Translations under genes and position numbers: made by a program
Notes under the pieces: model-generated
What the model saw: the letters and a program-made list of their open reading frames with translations, nothing else
Database searches by the model: none
What the model was told of the DNA's origin: nothing
In this document: positions 8,149 to 16,072 of the stretch, one piece after another
Layout: every line of letters begins with the position of its first letter
Position numbering within the stretch: the stretch's first letter is position 1
NCBI GenBank assembly: GCA_045605445.1
Contig: JAZUPZ010000029.1
Coordinates: 124,001 to 188,000 of the forward strand
DNA length: 64,000 bases
Reading direction: 5' to 3'
From: CAZMHL01 sp045605445
GTDB taxonomy: Bacteria > Bacillota > Clostridia > RGIG6154

Positions 8149-9408
8149 ATGTATAATATGAATTATGATGTTGCAGTGGTAGGCGGCGGTCCTGCAGGTC
8201 TCGCAGCTGCAGTTGCTGCTAAAAAAGAGGGTGCTGAAAATGTCCTTATAATTGAAAGAGACAATGCCCCGGGCGGAATATTGCAGCAGTGTATTCATCC
8301 GGGATTCGGTCTTAACCGTTTTAAAGAAGAATTAACAGGTCCCGAATATTACAGCCGATTCACAAAAGAGGCTGAAGAGCTTGGGGTTACATATCTTTTA
8401 AATTCAATGGCGCTTGAGGTTGATGCGGAAAACAAGCAGGTTATATGCACAAGCGGCGAATACGGAATGGTTTGTGTTCAGGCGAAAAGTATTGTTCTTT
8501 CAATGGGTTGCCGTGAAAGAACAAGAGCAGGTATTGTTGTGCCCGGTACACGTCCGGCAGGTCTTTACACAGCAGGCTCTGCTCAGCGCCTTGTAAACCG
8601 CCAGAATATTATGGTAGGTAAAAAGGTTGTTATTTTAGGTTCGGGCGATATCGGTATGATTATGGCTCGTCGTATGACTTTAGAGGGTGCAAAGGTTGTA
8701 ATGGTAGTTGAACTTATGGATTACCTTGCAGGTCTTACCCGTAACAGAGTTCAGTGCCTCGACGATTTCGGAATTCCCCTTAAGCTTGCACATACTATTA
8801 CCAAAATTGAAGGGGACGAACGTGTAACAGGTGTTCGTGTCGCTCCTGTTGATGAAAACAAAAAGCCTATTTTTGAAAAAGAAGAATTTGTTGAATGTGA
8901 TACTGTTCTCTTCTCTGTTGGTCTTATTCCCGAGAACGAGCTTTCAAAGAAGGCAGAAATAAAAATCAGTCCTGTTACAAACGGTCCCGTTGTAAATCAG
9001 CATATGCAGACCTCTGCAGAAGGTGTTTTTGCCTGCGGTAACGTTGTTCACGTTAATGACCTTGTTGACAACGTAAGTGCAGAAAGCGAAACAGCAGGTA
9101 AATATGCGGCTCTTTATGCAATGGGTAAGCTTTCAGAAGAAAAGAAAGCAATTGAATGTCAGACAGGCAGAAATGTAAGATATATCTGTCCCCATACAAT
9201 TTCACTTACCGGAGAAGATGAAAAAGTAAATCTTTATTTCCGTGTACTTACTCCTGAGCTTGGTTCAAAGCTTGTGGCAAAATGCGGCGATAAGATTATC
9301 GCAAGTAAAAAGGAAATCAAGGTAAACCCCGGTGAAATGAACTGCATCACAGTTAACACAGCAGACATTGACGGAGAATTGACCGTTGAGGTTGTAAAGG
9401 AGGACTAA
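8149..9408 (+). CDS. NAD(P)/FAD-dependent oxidoreductase, partner of GlpA-like dehydrogenase
   Basis: 419 residues with two Rossmann dinucleotide motifs: VAVVGGGPAGLAAAVAA near the N-terminus (FAD) and VVILGSGDIGMIMARR near residue 165 (NAD(P)). MGCRERTRAG is characteristic of the pyridine-nucleotide reductase-like subunit found beside GlpA-type dehydrogenases and DUF1667 proteins in clostridia, where it probably passes electrons from the dehydrogenase to NAD(P) or another carrier. It starts 13 bases after the upstream gene ends, with AAGGGGGT as binding site, and the next gene starts 4 bases after it stops, so the three products are very likely one complex. The electron acceptor is not evident. 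Confidence 0.87.
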   Translation: MYNMNYDVAVVGGGPAGLAAAVAAKKEGAENVLIIERDNAPGGILQQCIHPGFGLNRFKEELTGPEYYSRFTKEAEELGVTYLLNSMALEVDAENKQVICTSGEYGMVCVQAKSIVLSMGCRERTRAGIVVPGTRPAGLYTAGSAQRLVNRQNIMVGKKVVILGSGDIGMIMARRMTLEGAKVVMVVELMDYLAGLTRNRVQCLDDFGIPLKLAHTITKIEGDERVTGVRVAPVDENKKPIFEKEEFVECDTVLFSVGLIPENELSKKAEIKISPVTNGPVVNQHMQTSAEGVFACGNVVHVNDLVDNVSAESETAGKYAALYAMGKLSEEKKAIECQTGRNVRYICPHTISLTGEDEKVNLYFRVLTPELGSKLVAKCGDKIIASKKEIKVNPGEMNCITVNTADIDGELTVEVVKED

Positions 9409-9412
9409 GGTG

Positions 9413-9769
9413 ATGAAAAAAGATATAATTTGTACAATTTGTCCGAGAGGATGTACGGTTACCGTTGAGGGAACTGAAAAAGAAGTTACATCTGTTACGG
9501 GCTATGGCTGTAAACGAGGTATGGAATTTGCATCCGCTGAATTTACGGCGCCTGTAAGAATTTTAACAACAACCGTTAAAATTGAAGGTCAGGAAAACGA
9601 CCTTCTTCCCGTACGTTCCTCAAAGCCTTTGCCAAAGGAAAAGGTTCTTGAATGTATGGAGGTTATCAAAAAGACAGCGGTCAAATTACCTGTTAACCAG
9701 TACGATGTTGTTGTAAAAGACATTCTTTTAACAGGCGTTGACATTGTTGCAACAAAGGATGTTAAATAA
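9413..9769 (+). CDS. DUF1667 small cysteine-rich redox protein
   Basis: 118 residues. The N-terminal cluster CTICPRGC (Cys7, Cys10, Cys14) plus Cys33 in YGCKRG is the signature of DUF1667, a family almost always encoded next to the two flavoproteins upstream and probably acting as their third subunit, with a metal or iron-sulphur site. VRSSKPLPKEKVLECM in the second half is also characteristic. A GTG at 9410 could serve as start, but the ATG at 9413 follows AAGGAGG at a better distance. The gene is part of the 6699-11279 operon. Confidence 0.88.
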   Translation: MKKDIICTICPRGCTVTVEGTEKEVTSVTGYGCKRGMEFASAEFTAPVRILTTTVKIEGQENDLLPVRSSKPLPKEKVLECMEVIKKTAVKLPVNQYDVVVKDILLTGVDIVATKDVK

Positions 9770-9770
9770 T

Positions 9771-11279
9771 ATGAATAAAAGAATTTTTATGTGCGGTCTT
9801 TCTCAGGAATCAAATTCTTTTAACCCTGTGCTTGCCGATATGGAAGAATTTGAAAGTTTTGGAGCCTTCTGGGGAAATGAACTTGTTCCTGAAAAGTTCT
9901 GCCTGCCTTCTGCAAACGGAATGTATGAAACTTTTATGAATACAGATGCAGAGCTTTATTGCGGTCCCGTTATCCGCGCAGGAAGCGGCGGGCCGGTTGA
10001 ACACGGAATAATTGAATATTTTATTGATACAACATTAAAACAACTGAAAGCCTTTGTAAATGTTGACGGTGTTTGCATTGCAATGCACGGGGCAACTGTT
10101 TCCGATAAGGTTGAGGATGTGTGCGGATATATTATTGAAGCAATCCGTAAAGAGGTTGGGGAAGAGACCGTAATTTCTGTTTCTTTTGACCTTCATGCAA
10201 ATGTTACGGAGAAAATAATGAAAAATGCCGACTATGTCAGCGGTTTTCAGGCTTATCCTCATCTTGACCAGAAAGAAACGGGTATCCGTGCGGCAAAAAG
10301 ACTTCTTGAAGCTCTTGAGGGAAAGGGCGGAAAGGTTGCAAGGGTATCAATCCCTATGATTGCATCTGCTCACGGATATACCACCTTTGACGGAAATCTC
10401 GGCAAGCTTGTTTCCCGTGCCAAAAAGATGATTGAACAGGGTGAAATAATTGATTATACAATTTTTGAAGTTCAGCCCTGGCTTGATGTTGAAGAAATGG
10501 GCACGACAGTGGTTGTAATTGCCAAAACCGAAGAAAAAGCAAAAAGTGTAGCATCTGACCTTGCTTATGAAAACTTTACGGTAAGGGAAGAAATTTTAGG
10601 AGAAAGCCTTTTCTCAATTCCCGAGGTGATCAATAAGGCTATAGAAAATAAAAGCGGAAAACCGGTAATTCTTGTTGATTCTGCCGACTCTCCCAATGCA
10701 GGAGCAACTGCTGACAGTGCGACTGTTATAGAATATCTGCTTCCTTATCGTAACACGCTTAAATGTGCTGTGGCAGTTTCGGATATTCCCGCAGTTGAAA
10801 AGGCAATTAAGCTTGGCGTTGGAGCGATTGCCGATTTTACCCTTGGCGCCACAAAAGCTCCGGAGCTTACAAAACCGGTATTGGTTAAGGATGCAAAGGT
10901 TATGAGCATACATGAAGGTACTTTTTATTCTTACGGACCTCAGGATAAAGGAGCAATGCGTTTTCTTGGTAAAACCGTTGTTCTTAAAGCGGGTAAAATT
11001 TTGATTCACGTTTCAAGCTACGGTAAGTTTGAAGGTGACCTGAATTTTTACCGTTCATTCGGAATTGAACCTACAGATTGTGACCTGGTGGGCGTAAAAG
11101 CCTGTACCTCTTTCCGTGCGGCATATGAGCCAATCTCGGCGGAAATCTGTAATACAGATACTCCCGGTTCGGCAGGATGTGTACTTACAAAAATGCCCTT
11201 TAAGAAAAGACCCGTTCCAATGTATCCTTTTGAGGAAATCACTGAAAAGGATATATCAGAACCTAAAATTTACAGATAA
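9771..11279 (+). CDS. M81-family metallopeptidase-like protein (MlrC)
   Basis: 502 residues. The sequence shows MlrC features: CGLSQESNSFNP at the N-terminus, CIAMHGATVSD, FDLHANVTEKI and FQAYPHLDQKETG. Asp140, His142 and His164 are the expected zinc ligands. The C-terminal MlrC domain carries DSADSPNAGATADS. MlrC was described as a zinc enzyme acting on linearised microcystin; most bacterial homologues have unknown substrates. The ATG lies one base after the DUF1667 stop, so it is translationally linked to the redox operon. That pairing is unusual and suggests it works on a hydroxy-acid or amide compound linked to the oxidation pathway; this is inference. Two terminator hairpins follow. Confidence 0.85.
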   Translation: MNKRIFMCGLSQESNSFNPVLADMEEFESFGAFWGNELVPEKFCLPSANGMYETFMNTDAELYCGPVIRAGSGGPVEHGIIEYFIDTTLKQLKAFVNVDGVCIAMHGATVSDKVEDVCGYIIEAIRKEVGEETVISVSFDLHANVTEKIMKNADYVSGFQAYPHLDQKETGIRAAKRLLEALEGKGGKVARVSIPMIASAHGYTTFDGNLGKLVSRAKKMIEQGEIIDYTIFEVQPWLDVEEMGTTVVVIAKTEEKAKSVASDLAYENFTVREEILGESLFSIPEVINKAIENKSGKPVILVDSADSPNAGATADSATVIEYLLPYRNTLKCAVAVSDIPAVEKAIKLGVGAIADFTLGATKAPELTKPVLVKDAKVMSIHEGTFYSYGPQDKGAMRFLGKTVVLKAGKILIHVSSYGKFEGDLNFYRSFGIEPTDCDLVGVKACTSFRAAYEPISAEICNTDTPGSAGCVLTKMPFKKRPVPMYPFEEITEKDISEPKIYR

Positions 11280-11376
11280 AAACGGGGGATGTTAAAAAAG
11301 TCCGGAACGTCAAAAGGCTGATTTTTTCCTATGAAAGATATTGTAAACATAAAAAATAAAATTCAACCAAATGTAG

Positions 11377-11404
11377 AAAAACCTCAAAATTTTTGAGGTT
11401 TTTC
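11377..11404 (+). terminator. Terminator of the glp-like/mlrC operon
   Basis: AAAAACCTCAAAA pairs with TTTTGAGGTTTTT, followed by CTTTG. It lies about 100 bases after the mlrC stop. The stretch 11280-11376 shows no other feature. Confidence 0.8.
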
Positions 11405-11425
11405 TTTGTTTTATGTCTTTTGACT

Positions 11426-11507
11426 ACGAACAAACTTCACCTAACTCGCTGTACCATCGTACAGCTTCGGGTTCCCGCAAGCATAGCTTGCGGTTCAGTT
11501 TGTCCGT
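11426..11507. repeat. Intergenic nested palindrome, copy D
   Basis: Outer arms ACGAACAAACTTCACC and GGTTCAGTTTGTCCGT form an imperfect stem. Inside are a perfect hairpin GCTGTAC-CATC-GTACAGC (11448-11465), then TTCGGG, then a second hairpin CGCAAGC/GCTTGCG. The layout (outer stem, GTAC-type inner hairpin, TTCGG) recurs at 30206, 38814, 52157 and 62990. It lies between two convergently transcribed operons. Confidence 0.6.
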
Positions 11508-11543
11508 TCCAAACATTTTTTCCTATCCCCCTTATAGAATGAA

Positions 11544-11577
11544 GCTGTTTAAAAATTAAGTTTTTAAACAGCCCCTT
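11544..11577 (+). terminator. Second terminator between convergent operons
   Basis: GCTGTTTAAAAA pairs with TTTTTAAACAGC around TTAAG and is followed on the plus strand by CCCTTTTTT. It ends where the minus-strand LysR gene ends and probably serves both directions. Confidence 0.8.
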
Positions 11578-11579
11578 TT

Positions 11580-12458
11580 TTAATTCTGTTTAATAATTTT
11601 AAGAAAAGTCTGTGCTGCGAGGGAAAGAGGAGTGTTTTTCATATATGCACAGCCTATGTTTCTTGCAGGAAGAGGAGGGGTAAGATTCATTTTTAATATT
11701 TCACCTTTTTCAAGGGACTCTTTTGAAAATTCCTCTGTTACGCAGGAAACACCAAGATTGATGGAAGCAAAACGAATCATTAAATCGTGAGCTGCAATTT
11801 CAATCTGAGGAGTAAGAGTTATTTCGTTTTTTAAAAATTCTCTGTTCAGATAGCGGCGGGAAGATGAATTTTCTTCAAGAAGAATAAGCGGCTCCTTTGC
11901 AATTTCTTTTCGGGTGTACTTTTCTTTTTTGTTATGCTTCGGACCACATACAAAAATGTCGTGAACCTCAAAAATCGGTTCAATGGAAAGCTCGTCGTCA
12001 GATAATGGCATATTAACAAAGGCAAGCTCTGCCTTTCCTTCTTTAACAAGCTTTAACATTTGCTCAGAATAGGAATTGGCCATTTCTATTCTTATTTTCG
12101 GATAATTTGCGTGAAACTGTTCAAGATAAGGTAGGAGATAATGACTTGTTATAGTATCGCTTGCCGCAATGGCAAGCTCGCCGCTTTCAAGACGGTGTAA
12201 TCTTTCAAGCATAGTTTCTCCCTGTTCTATGGATTGTATTGCATTTTCAATTTTGTTAAACAGTATTTTGCCCTCGTTTGTCAGCGTAACTCCGCGCCTT
12301 GAACGGGCAAAAAGAGTGGTGTTTAAATCGGTCTCAAGTTGGTGAATACACTGGGAAATTGCCGATTGCGATATAAAAAGCTCTTTTGCTGCTGTTGAAA
12401 ATGACTGATGACGTGCAGTTTCATAAAAAATGCGGTAATAATCGAGTTTTGTTTTCAT
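11580..12458 (-). CDS. LysR-family transcriptional regulator (CysB/CbbR-like)
   Basis: 292 residues. A clear LysR helix-turn-helix occupies residues 4-62 (YYRIFYETARHQSFSTAAKE, SQSAISQCIHQLE, RSRRGVTLTNEGKILF), followed by the periplasmic-binding-like effector domain (LAIAASDTITSHYLLPYLEQF). It is divergent from the CofE-like gene at 12567 across a 108-base region holding a TTACT-GT-AGTAA dyad, the usual arrangement when a LysR protein activates its neighbour. A strong binding site (AAGGAGAGC) precedes the ATG. The effector is unknown. Confidence 0.88.
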   Translation of the reverse strand: MKTKLDYYRIFYETARHQSFSTAAKELFISQSAISQCIHQLETDLNTTLFARSRRGVTLTNEGKILFNKIENAIQSIEQGETMLERLHRLESGELAIAASDTITSHYLLPYLEQFHANYPKIRIEMANSYSEQMLKLVKEGKAELAFVNMPLSDDELSIEPIFEVHDIFVCGPKHNKKEKYTRKEIAKEPLILLEENSSSRRYLNREFLKNEITLTPQIEIAAHDLMIRFASINLGVSCVTEEFSKESLEKGEILKMNLTPPLPARNIGCAYMKNTPLSLAAQTFLKIIKQN

Positions 12459-12472
12459 ATAAGCTCTCCTTA

Positions 12473-12484
12473 TTACTGTAGTAA
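12473..12484. promoter_or_regulatory. Candidate LysR operator in the divergent intergenic region
   Basis: TTACT-GT-AGTAA is a perfect 5-bp dyad 15 bases from the LysR start, followed by a second half-site TTACTAATAA at 12497-12506 overlapping the -35 box of the divergent gene. LysR activators commonly use such a recognition site plus a promoter-proximal activation site. Confidence 0.5.
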
Positions 12485-12495
12485 GTATTATCTAT

Positions 12496-12524
12496 TTTAC
12501 TAATAACTATATTTGTATTATAAT
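12496..12524 (+). promoter_or_regulatory. Promoter of the CofE-like gene
   Basis: TTTACT at 12496-12501, a 17-base spacer, and TATAAT at 12519-12524. It lies about 43 bases before the start codon. Confidence 0.65.
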
Positions 12525-12566
12525 AATATCAGAAAGTAAAGTCAAGTATTTGGGAGGAATTAAAAT

Positions 12567-13763
12567 ATGAAAAAAGAAAGACGTGTAGGTACCATCTCAA
12601 GAGGTATCAGATGTCCTATCATAAGACAAGGTGACGATCTTGCAACAATCGTTACTAACAGCGTTCTTGAAGCTGCTGAAATTGAAGGCTTTGAGCTTCG
12701 TGACCGCGACGTTATTTCAATGACAGAATCAATCGTTGCAAGAGCACAGGGTAACATTGTTTCTATCGATGACATTGCTGCAGATGTTAAAGCAAAAACA
12801 GGCGGAGAAACAGTTGGTGTTATTTTCCCGATTCTTTCCCGTAACCGTTTTGCAGTTTGCCTTAAAGGTATTGCAAAGGGTGCTAAAAAGGTCGTTATTA
12901 TGCTCAGCTATCCTACAGATGAAGTTGGAAACAGACTTGTAACAGATGAAATGATTGAAGCAGCAGGTATCAATCCATATTCAGATGTTCTCGACCTTAA
13001 GAGATACCGTGAAGCTTTCGGATCATATAAACACGAATTCACAGGTGTTGATTATGTTGATATTTATACAGATATTGTTCGTGGATGCGGTGCAGAAGTA
13101 GAATTTGTATTTGCAAACCACGCAAAAGCAATTCTTGATTATACTGATTGTGTTATCAGCTGCGACATTCACACAAGAGAAAGAAATAAGAGAATATTAA
13201 GAGAAAACGGTGCTAAAATCGTTCTCGGTATGGATGACATTATGAGCGCACCAATCAATGGCAGTGGATATAATGAAAAATACGGACTTCTCGGTTCAAA
13301 CAGATCAACTGACGATAAAGTAAAACTTTTCCCGAGAGACTGTCAGCCGGTTGTTGAAGAGGTTCAGAAGAAAATCTTAGAAGCTACAGGCAAAAAGGTT
13401 GAAGTTATGGTTTACGGCGACGGTGCTTTCAAAGACCCACAGGGTAAAATCTGGGAGCTTGCCGACCCGGTTGTTTCTCCTGCATACACAGCGGGCCTTG
13501 AAGGTACACCAAACGAAATCAAACTTAAATATCTTGCAGATAACGATTTTAAAAACCTTTCAGGTGCAGAACTTGATGAAGCTATTGCAAAGAGCATCAA
13601 GTCAAAAGCTGATAACCTTGTAGGGCAGATGGCATCTCAGGGAACAACACCCCGTAAAATTACAGACCTTATCGGTTCACTTTGCGACCTTACAAGCGGC
13701 TCAGGCGATAAAGGTACACCGGTTGTACTTGTTCAAGGATATTTTGATAACTTAACAGACTGA
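12567..13763 (+). CDS. Coenzyme F420-0:L-glutamate ligase-like protein (CofE family)
   Basis: 398 residues. The N-terminal half matches the CofE fold: GTISRGIRCPIIRQGDDL, then RDRDVISMTESIVARAQGN, GVIFPILSRNRFAVCLKGIA and GMDDIMSAPINGSGYNEKYG. CofE adds gamma-linked glutamates to F420-0, but Firmicutes generally lack F420, and no other F420 gene is visible. Homologues in clostridia are usually annotated only as family members, so the substrate is unknown; a gamma-glutamyl ligation is likely. It is longer than archaeal CofE (about 250 residues), with an extra C-terminal ~140 residues ending in TSGSGDKGTPVVLVQGYF. GGGAGGA precedes the ATG. It is probably controlled by the divergent LysR regulator. 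Confidence 0.78.
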   Translation: MKKERRVGTISRGIRCPIIRQGDDLATIVTNSVLEAAEIEGFELRDRDVISMTESIVARAQGNIVSIDDIAADVKAKTGGETVGVIFPILSRNRFAVCLKGIAKGAKKVVIMLSYPTDEVGNRLVTDEMIEAAGINPYSDVLDLKRYREAFGSYKHEFTGVDYVDIYTDIVRGCGAEVEFVFANHAKAILDYTDCVISCDIHTRERNKRILRENGAKIVLGMDDIMSAPINGSGYNEKYGLLGSNRSTDDKVKLFPRDCQPVVEEVQKKILEATGKKVEVMVYGDGAFKDPQGKIWELADPVVSPAYTAGLEGTPNEIKLKYLADNDFKNLSGAELDEAIAKSIKSKADNLVGQMASQGTTPRKITDLIGSLCDLTSGSGDKGTPVVLVQGYFDNLTD

Positions 13764-13795
13764 TTTTGCAACTGAGTTTCCCCTTACGTGAAAGA

Positions 13796-13867
13796 GAAGT
13801 TGTTAATAGTGAAGTTTGCCTCGCAAGTGTTTTTAGGGCAAGCTTAACTGTAATTTATTACAACTTC
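13796..13867. repeat. Intergenic imperfect palindrome, possible divergent copy F
   Basis: GAAGTTGT near 13796 and ACAACTTC at 13860-13867 form the outer arms, with a second paired segment TTTGCC/GGCAAG nearer the centre. It resembles the other nested palindromes (11426, 30206, 38814, 52157, 62990) in size and position after an operon but lacks the GTAC core, so membership is uncertain. Confidence 0.35.
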
Positions 13868-13906
13868 ACTTCAGACCGAAGATTTGAAACTTTACAAAAA
13901 AGATAA

Positions 13907-13942
13907 AACCCGAAAAAGAATGAAAGAATTCTTTTTCGGGTT
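13907..13942 (+). terminator. Terminator after the CofE-like gene
   Basis: AACCCGAAAAAGAAT pairs with ATTCTTTTTCGGGTT, followed by GTTTTATT. The 13764-14092 gap otherwise holds palindrome F and the promoter at 14030. Confidence 0.85.
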
Positions 13943-14029
13943 GTTTTATTATGTGACGTGCAAGGAGATTTGTACGATAAAATTCTGTTGTTTTACACAA
14001 TGACTTTCTTATCGGGTGTCAATTTAGAG

Positions 14030-14058
14030 TTGCATTTTTTTTATTTAAATAGTATAAT
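14030..14058 (+). promoter_or_regulatory. Promoter of the Ldh2-family dehydrogenase gene
   Basis: TTGCAT at 14030-14035, a 17-base T/A-rich spacer, and TATAAT at 14053-14058, 35 bases before the ATG at 14093. Confidence 0.7.
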
Positions 14059-14092
14059 TAAGTTGTTCAAAAAGGAGAAAAGGAGAAATAAA

Positions 14093-15223
14093 ATGAACAA
14101 CTATATTAATTATTCTTATGAAAATCTTAAAAAATTCTGTACAGATGCGTTTGCGAAATTCGGTTTCACAAGTGAGGAAAGTGACATTATTACAGATGTG
14201 CTTTTGACAAGTGATTTATACGGAATTGAATCTCACGGTATGCAAAGACTTGTAAGATACCATAAAGGTATTGAAAAAGGTCTTATCAAACCCGATGCAA
14301 AGCCTGAAATAGTATTTGAAACCCCCGTTTCTGCCGTTATTGAAGGTAATGATGGTATGGGCCAGCTTTTGGGATATAAGGCAATGAATATTGCCATTGA
14401 TAAAGCAAAACAGACGGGGATGGCAATTGTTACCGTAAGAAACTCAAACCATTACGGTATTGCAGGTTATTATGCAAAAATGGCTTGTAAAGAGGGACTT
14501 ATCGGTATGTCAATGACAAACTCCGAAGCAATTATGGTTCCAACTTTCGGCAGAAAGGCAATGCTCGGCAGTAACCCGTTTGCAATTGCGATGCCTGCAG
14601 AACCTTATGATTTCTTTTTTGATGCATCAACAACAGTAGTAACACGTGGAAAACTTGAAATTTATAATAAGCTTAACAAACCGTTGCCTGAGGGATGGGC
14701 TCTCGGCGCAAACGGAAAAGGAAGCAGTGATGCTTCTGAAGTACTTAAAAATATCGTGGCAAAGGCAGGAGGCGGAATAGTTCCTCTGGGCGGAGAAATT
14801 GAACAGAGCGGAAGCCATAAAGGCTATGGCTACGGAATGTTCTGCGAAATCTTCACATCAATCCTTTCAATGGGACTTACTTCAAACCACACCCATATCG
14901 GCGGAAAAGGAGGAACCTGTCACGGTTTTATTGCTATTAATCCTGCAGTTTTCGGCGATGCGGATGCTATAAAAGAACATCTTTCAACTCTTTTGCAGGA
15001 ACTTCGTGAATCTCCGAAAGCAGAGGGATGCGAAAGAATTTATACTCATGGCGAAAAGGAAGTTTTCGCCTGCGAGGACAGACTTAAAAACGGCATAAAT
15101 GTAAACATCAATACAGTTGCTGAAATGGTTGATTTGTGCAAATATCTTGATATGGATGTAAATGAATATCTTGGTGAGGAAGCAATTGCTCTCACTCTTA
15201 ATAAAAGCTCATACGATATGTAA
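14093..15223 (+). CDS. Malate/L-lactate/ureidoglycolate dehydrogenase family (Ldh2) oxidoreductase
   Basis: 376 residues, close to the family norm. Characteristic motifs are LLTSDLYGIESHGMQRLVRY, VRNSNHYGIAGYYAKMACKE (candidate catalytic His near residue 120), MTNSEAIMVPTFGRKAMLGSNP (nucleotide-binding region) and GSHKGYGYGMFCEIF. Members reduce or oxidise 2-oxo/2-hydroxy acids with NAD(P)H; malate, L-lactate, 2,3-diketogulonate and ureidoglycolate versions cannot be told apart here. The start is the ATG at 14093, preceded by GGAGAAAAGGAG; an open frame extends 45 codons further upstream but would cover the promoter and binding site. It is followed after 10 bases by the DNA glycosylase gene. 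Confidence 0.88.
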   Translation: MNNYINYSYENLKKFCTDAFAKFGFTSEESDIITDVLLTSDLYGIESHGMQRLVRYHKGIEKGLIKPDAKPEIVFETPVSAVIEGNDGMGQLLGYKAMNIAIDKAKQTGMAIVTVRNSNHYGIAGYYAKMACKEGLIGMSMTNSEAIMVPTFGRKAMLGSNPFAIAMPAEPYDFFFDASTTVVTRGKLEIYNKLNKPLPEGWALGANGKGSSDASEVLKNIVAKAGGGIVPLGGEIEQSGSHKGYGYGMFCEIFTSILSMGLTSNHTHIGGKGGTCHGFIAINPAVFGDADAIKEHLSTLLQELRESPKAEGCERIYTHGEKEVFACEDRLKNGINVNINTVAEMVDLCKYLDMDVNEYLGEEAIALTLNKSSYDM

Positions 15224-15233
15224 CAGGTGAAAA

Positions 15234-16037
15234 ATGAAAATTACGTCAGATTCTTTTGAACTTGAAGATATTTTTGAATGCGGTCAATGCTTCAGGTGGA
15301 ACAAAAATGAAGATAATTCCTATACCGGAGTAGCTTTCGGTAAAGTGCTTACCCTTTCTAAAAAAGGCGATGAGGTGTGCTTCAGTGATGATGCTGAAAT
15401 CTGGAACGAATACTTTGACCTTGAAACAGACTATGAAGAAATAAAAAAACAGCTTTCAAAGGATGAGGTTACAAGAAAAGCCATTGAAAAAGGCAAGGGA
15501 ATAAGAATTTTAAAGCAGGAATTTTTCGAAACGGTAATTTCTTTTATAATTTCACAGAACAACAACATTCCCAGAATCAAAGGAATAGTTGAAAAGCTTT
15601 GTGAAAAGTATGGCAAAGAAATAGAAAGGGGATATTTTGCATTTCCCGAAAAGGAAGTGCTGGCAACCCTTGAAAAAGAAGACCTTGCATTTTTAAGAGC
15701 AGGCTACAGAGATGCATATATTATTGATGCCGCACGTAAGCTTGTAAATAATGAAATCGATATGGATGTAATAAAAAATGCACCCATTGAGGATGCAAGA
15801 AGAGAAATTTCAAAAATAAAGGGCGTAGGTCCAAAGGTTGCAGACTGTATTTTGCTGTTTGGTGCATCAAGATATGAGGTTTTTCCCACAGACGTGTGGA
15901 TGAAAAGGGTTTTAACAGAGCTTTACGGCTTTGAAACCTTAACCCCTGTGCAGATAAATGCTTTTGCAAAGGAAAGGTTCGGCAACCTTGCCGGCTTTGC
16001 ACAGCAGTATTTGTTTTACAGTATGAGAGAAAAGTGA
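15234..16037 (+). CDS. ogg: 8-oxoguanine DNA glycosylase (Ogg1/AlkA-type, HhH-GPD)
   Basis: 267 residues. The N-terminal OGG/AlkA-like sheet domain contains LEDIFECGQCFRWNKNED, and the HhH-GPD domain follows. The helix-hairpin-helix with catalytic residues reads KIKGVGPKVADCILLFG ... VFPTDVWMKR: Lys201 and Asp220 are 19 residues apart, the same spacing as Lys249 and Asp268 of human OGG1. SFIISQNNNIPRIKGIVEKL is also typical. It would excise 8-oxoguanine opposite C as a bifunctional glycosylase/lyase. It lies 10 bases downstream of the dehydrogenase gene and is probably cotranscribed, with a shared terminator at 16041. Confidence 0.9.
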   Translation: MKITSDSFELEDIFECGQCFRWNKNEDNSYTGVAFGKVLTLSKKGDEVCFSDDAEIWNEYFDLETDYEEIKKQLSKDEVTRKAIEKGKGIRILKQEFFETVISFIISQNNNIPRIKGIVEKLCEKYGKEIERGYFAFPEKEVLATLEKEDLAFLRAGYRDAYIIDAARKLVNNEIDMDVIKNAPIEDARREISKIKGVGPKVADCILLFGASRYEVFPTDVWMKRVLTELYGFETLTPVQINAFAKERFGNLAGFAQQYLFYSMREK

Positions 16038-16040
16038 TAA

Positions 16041-16072
16041 AAATAAAGGAGGGTTTAAACCCTCCTTTATTT
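16041..16072. terminator. Bidirectional terminator between convergent genes
   Basis: A 32-bp perfect palindrome: AAATAAAGGAGGGTTT and its complement, with a T run on one side and an A run on the other. It sits between the glycosylase stop and the stop of the minus-strand dockerin gene, so it serves both. Confidence 0.9.

Noticed and set aside
13958..14092. 45-codon N-terminal extension of the Ldh2 gene
   Set aside because: It would include the promoter and the Shine-Dalgarno sequence; the family starts at the ATG at 14093.
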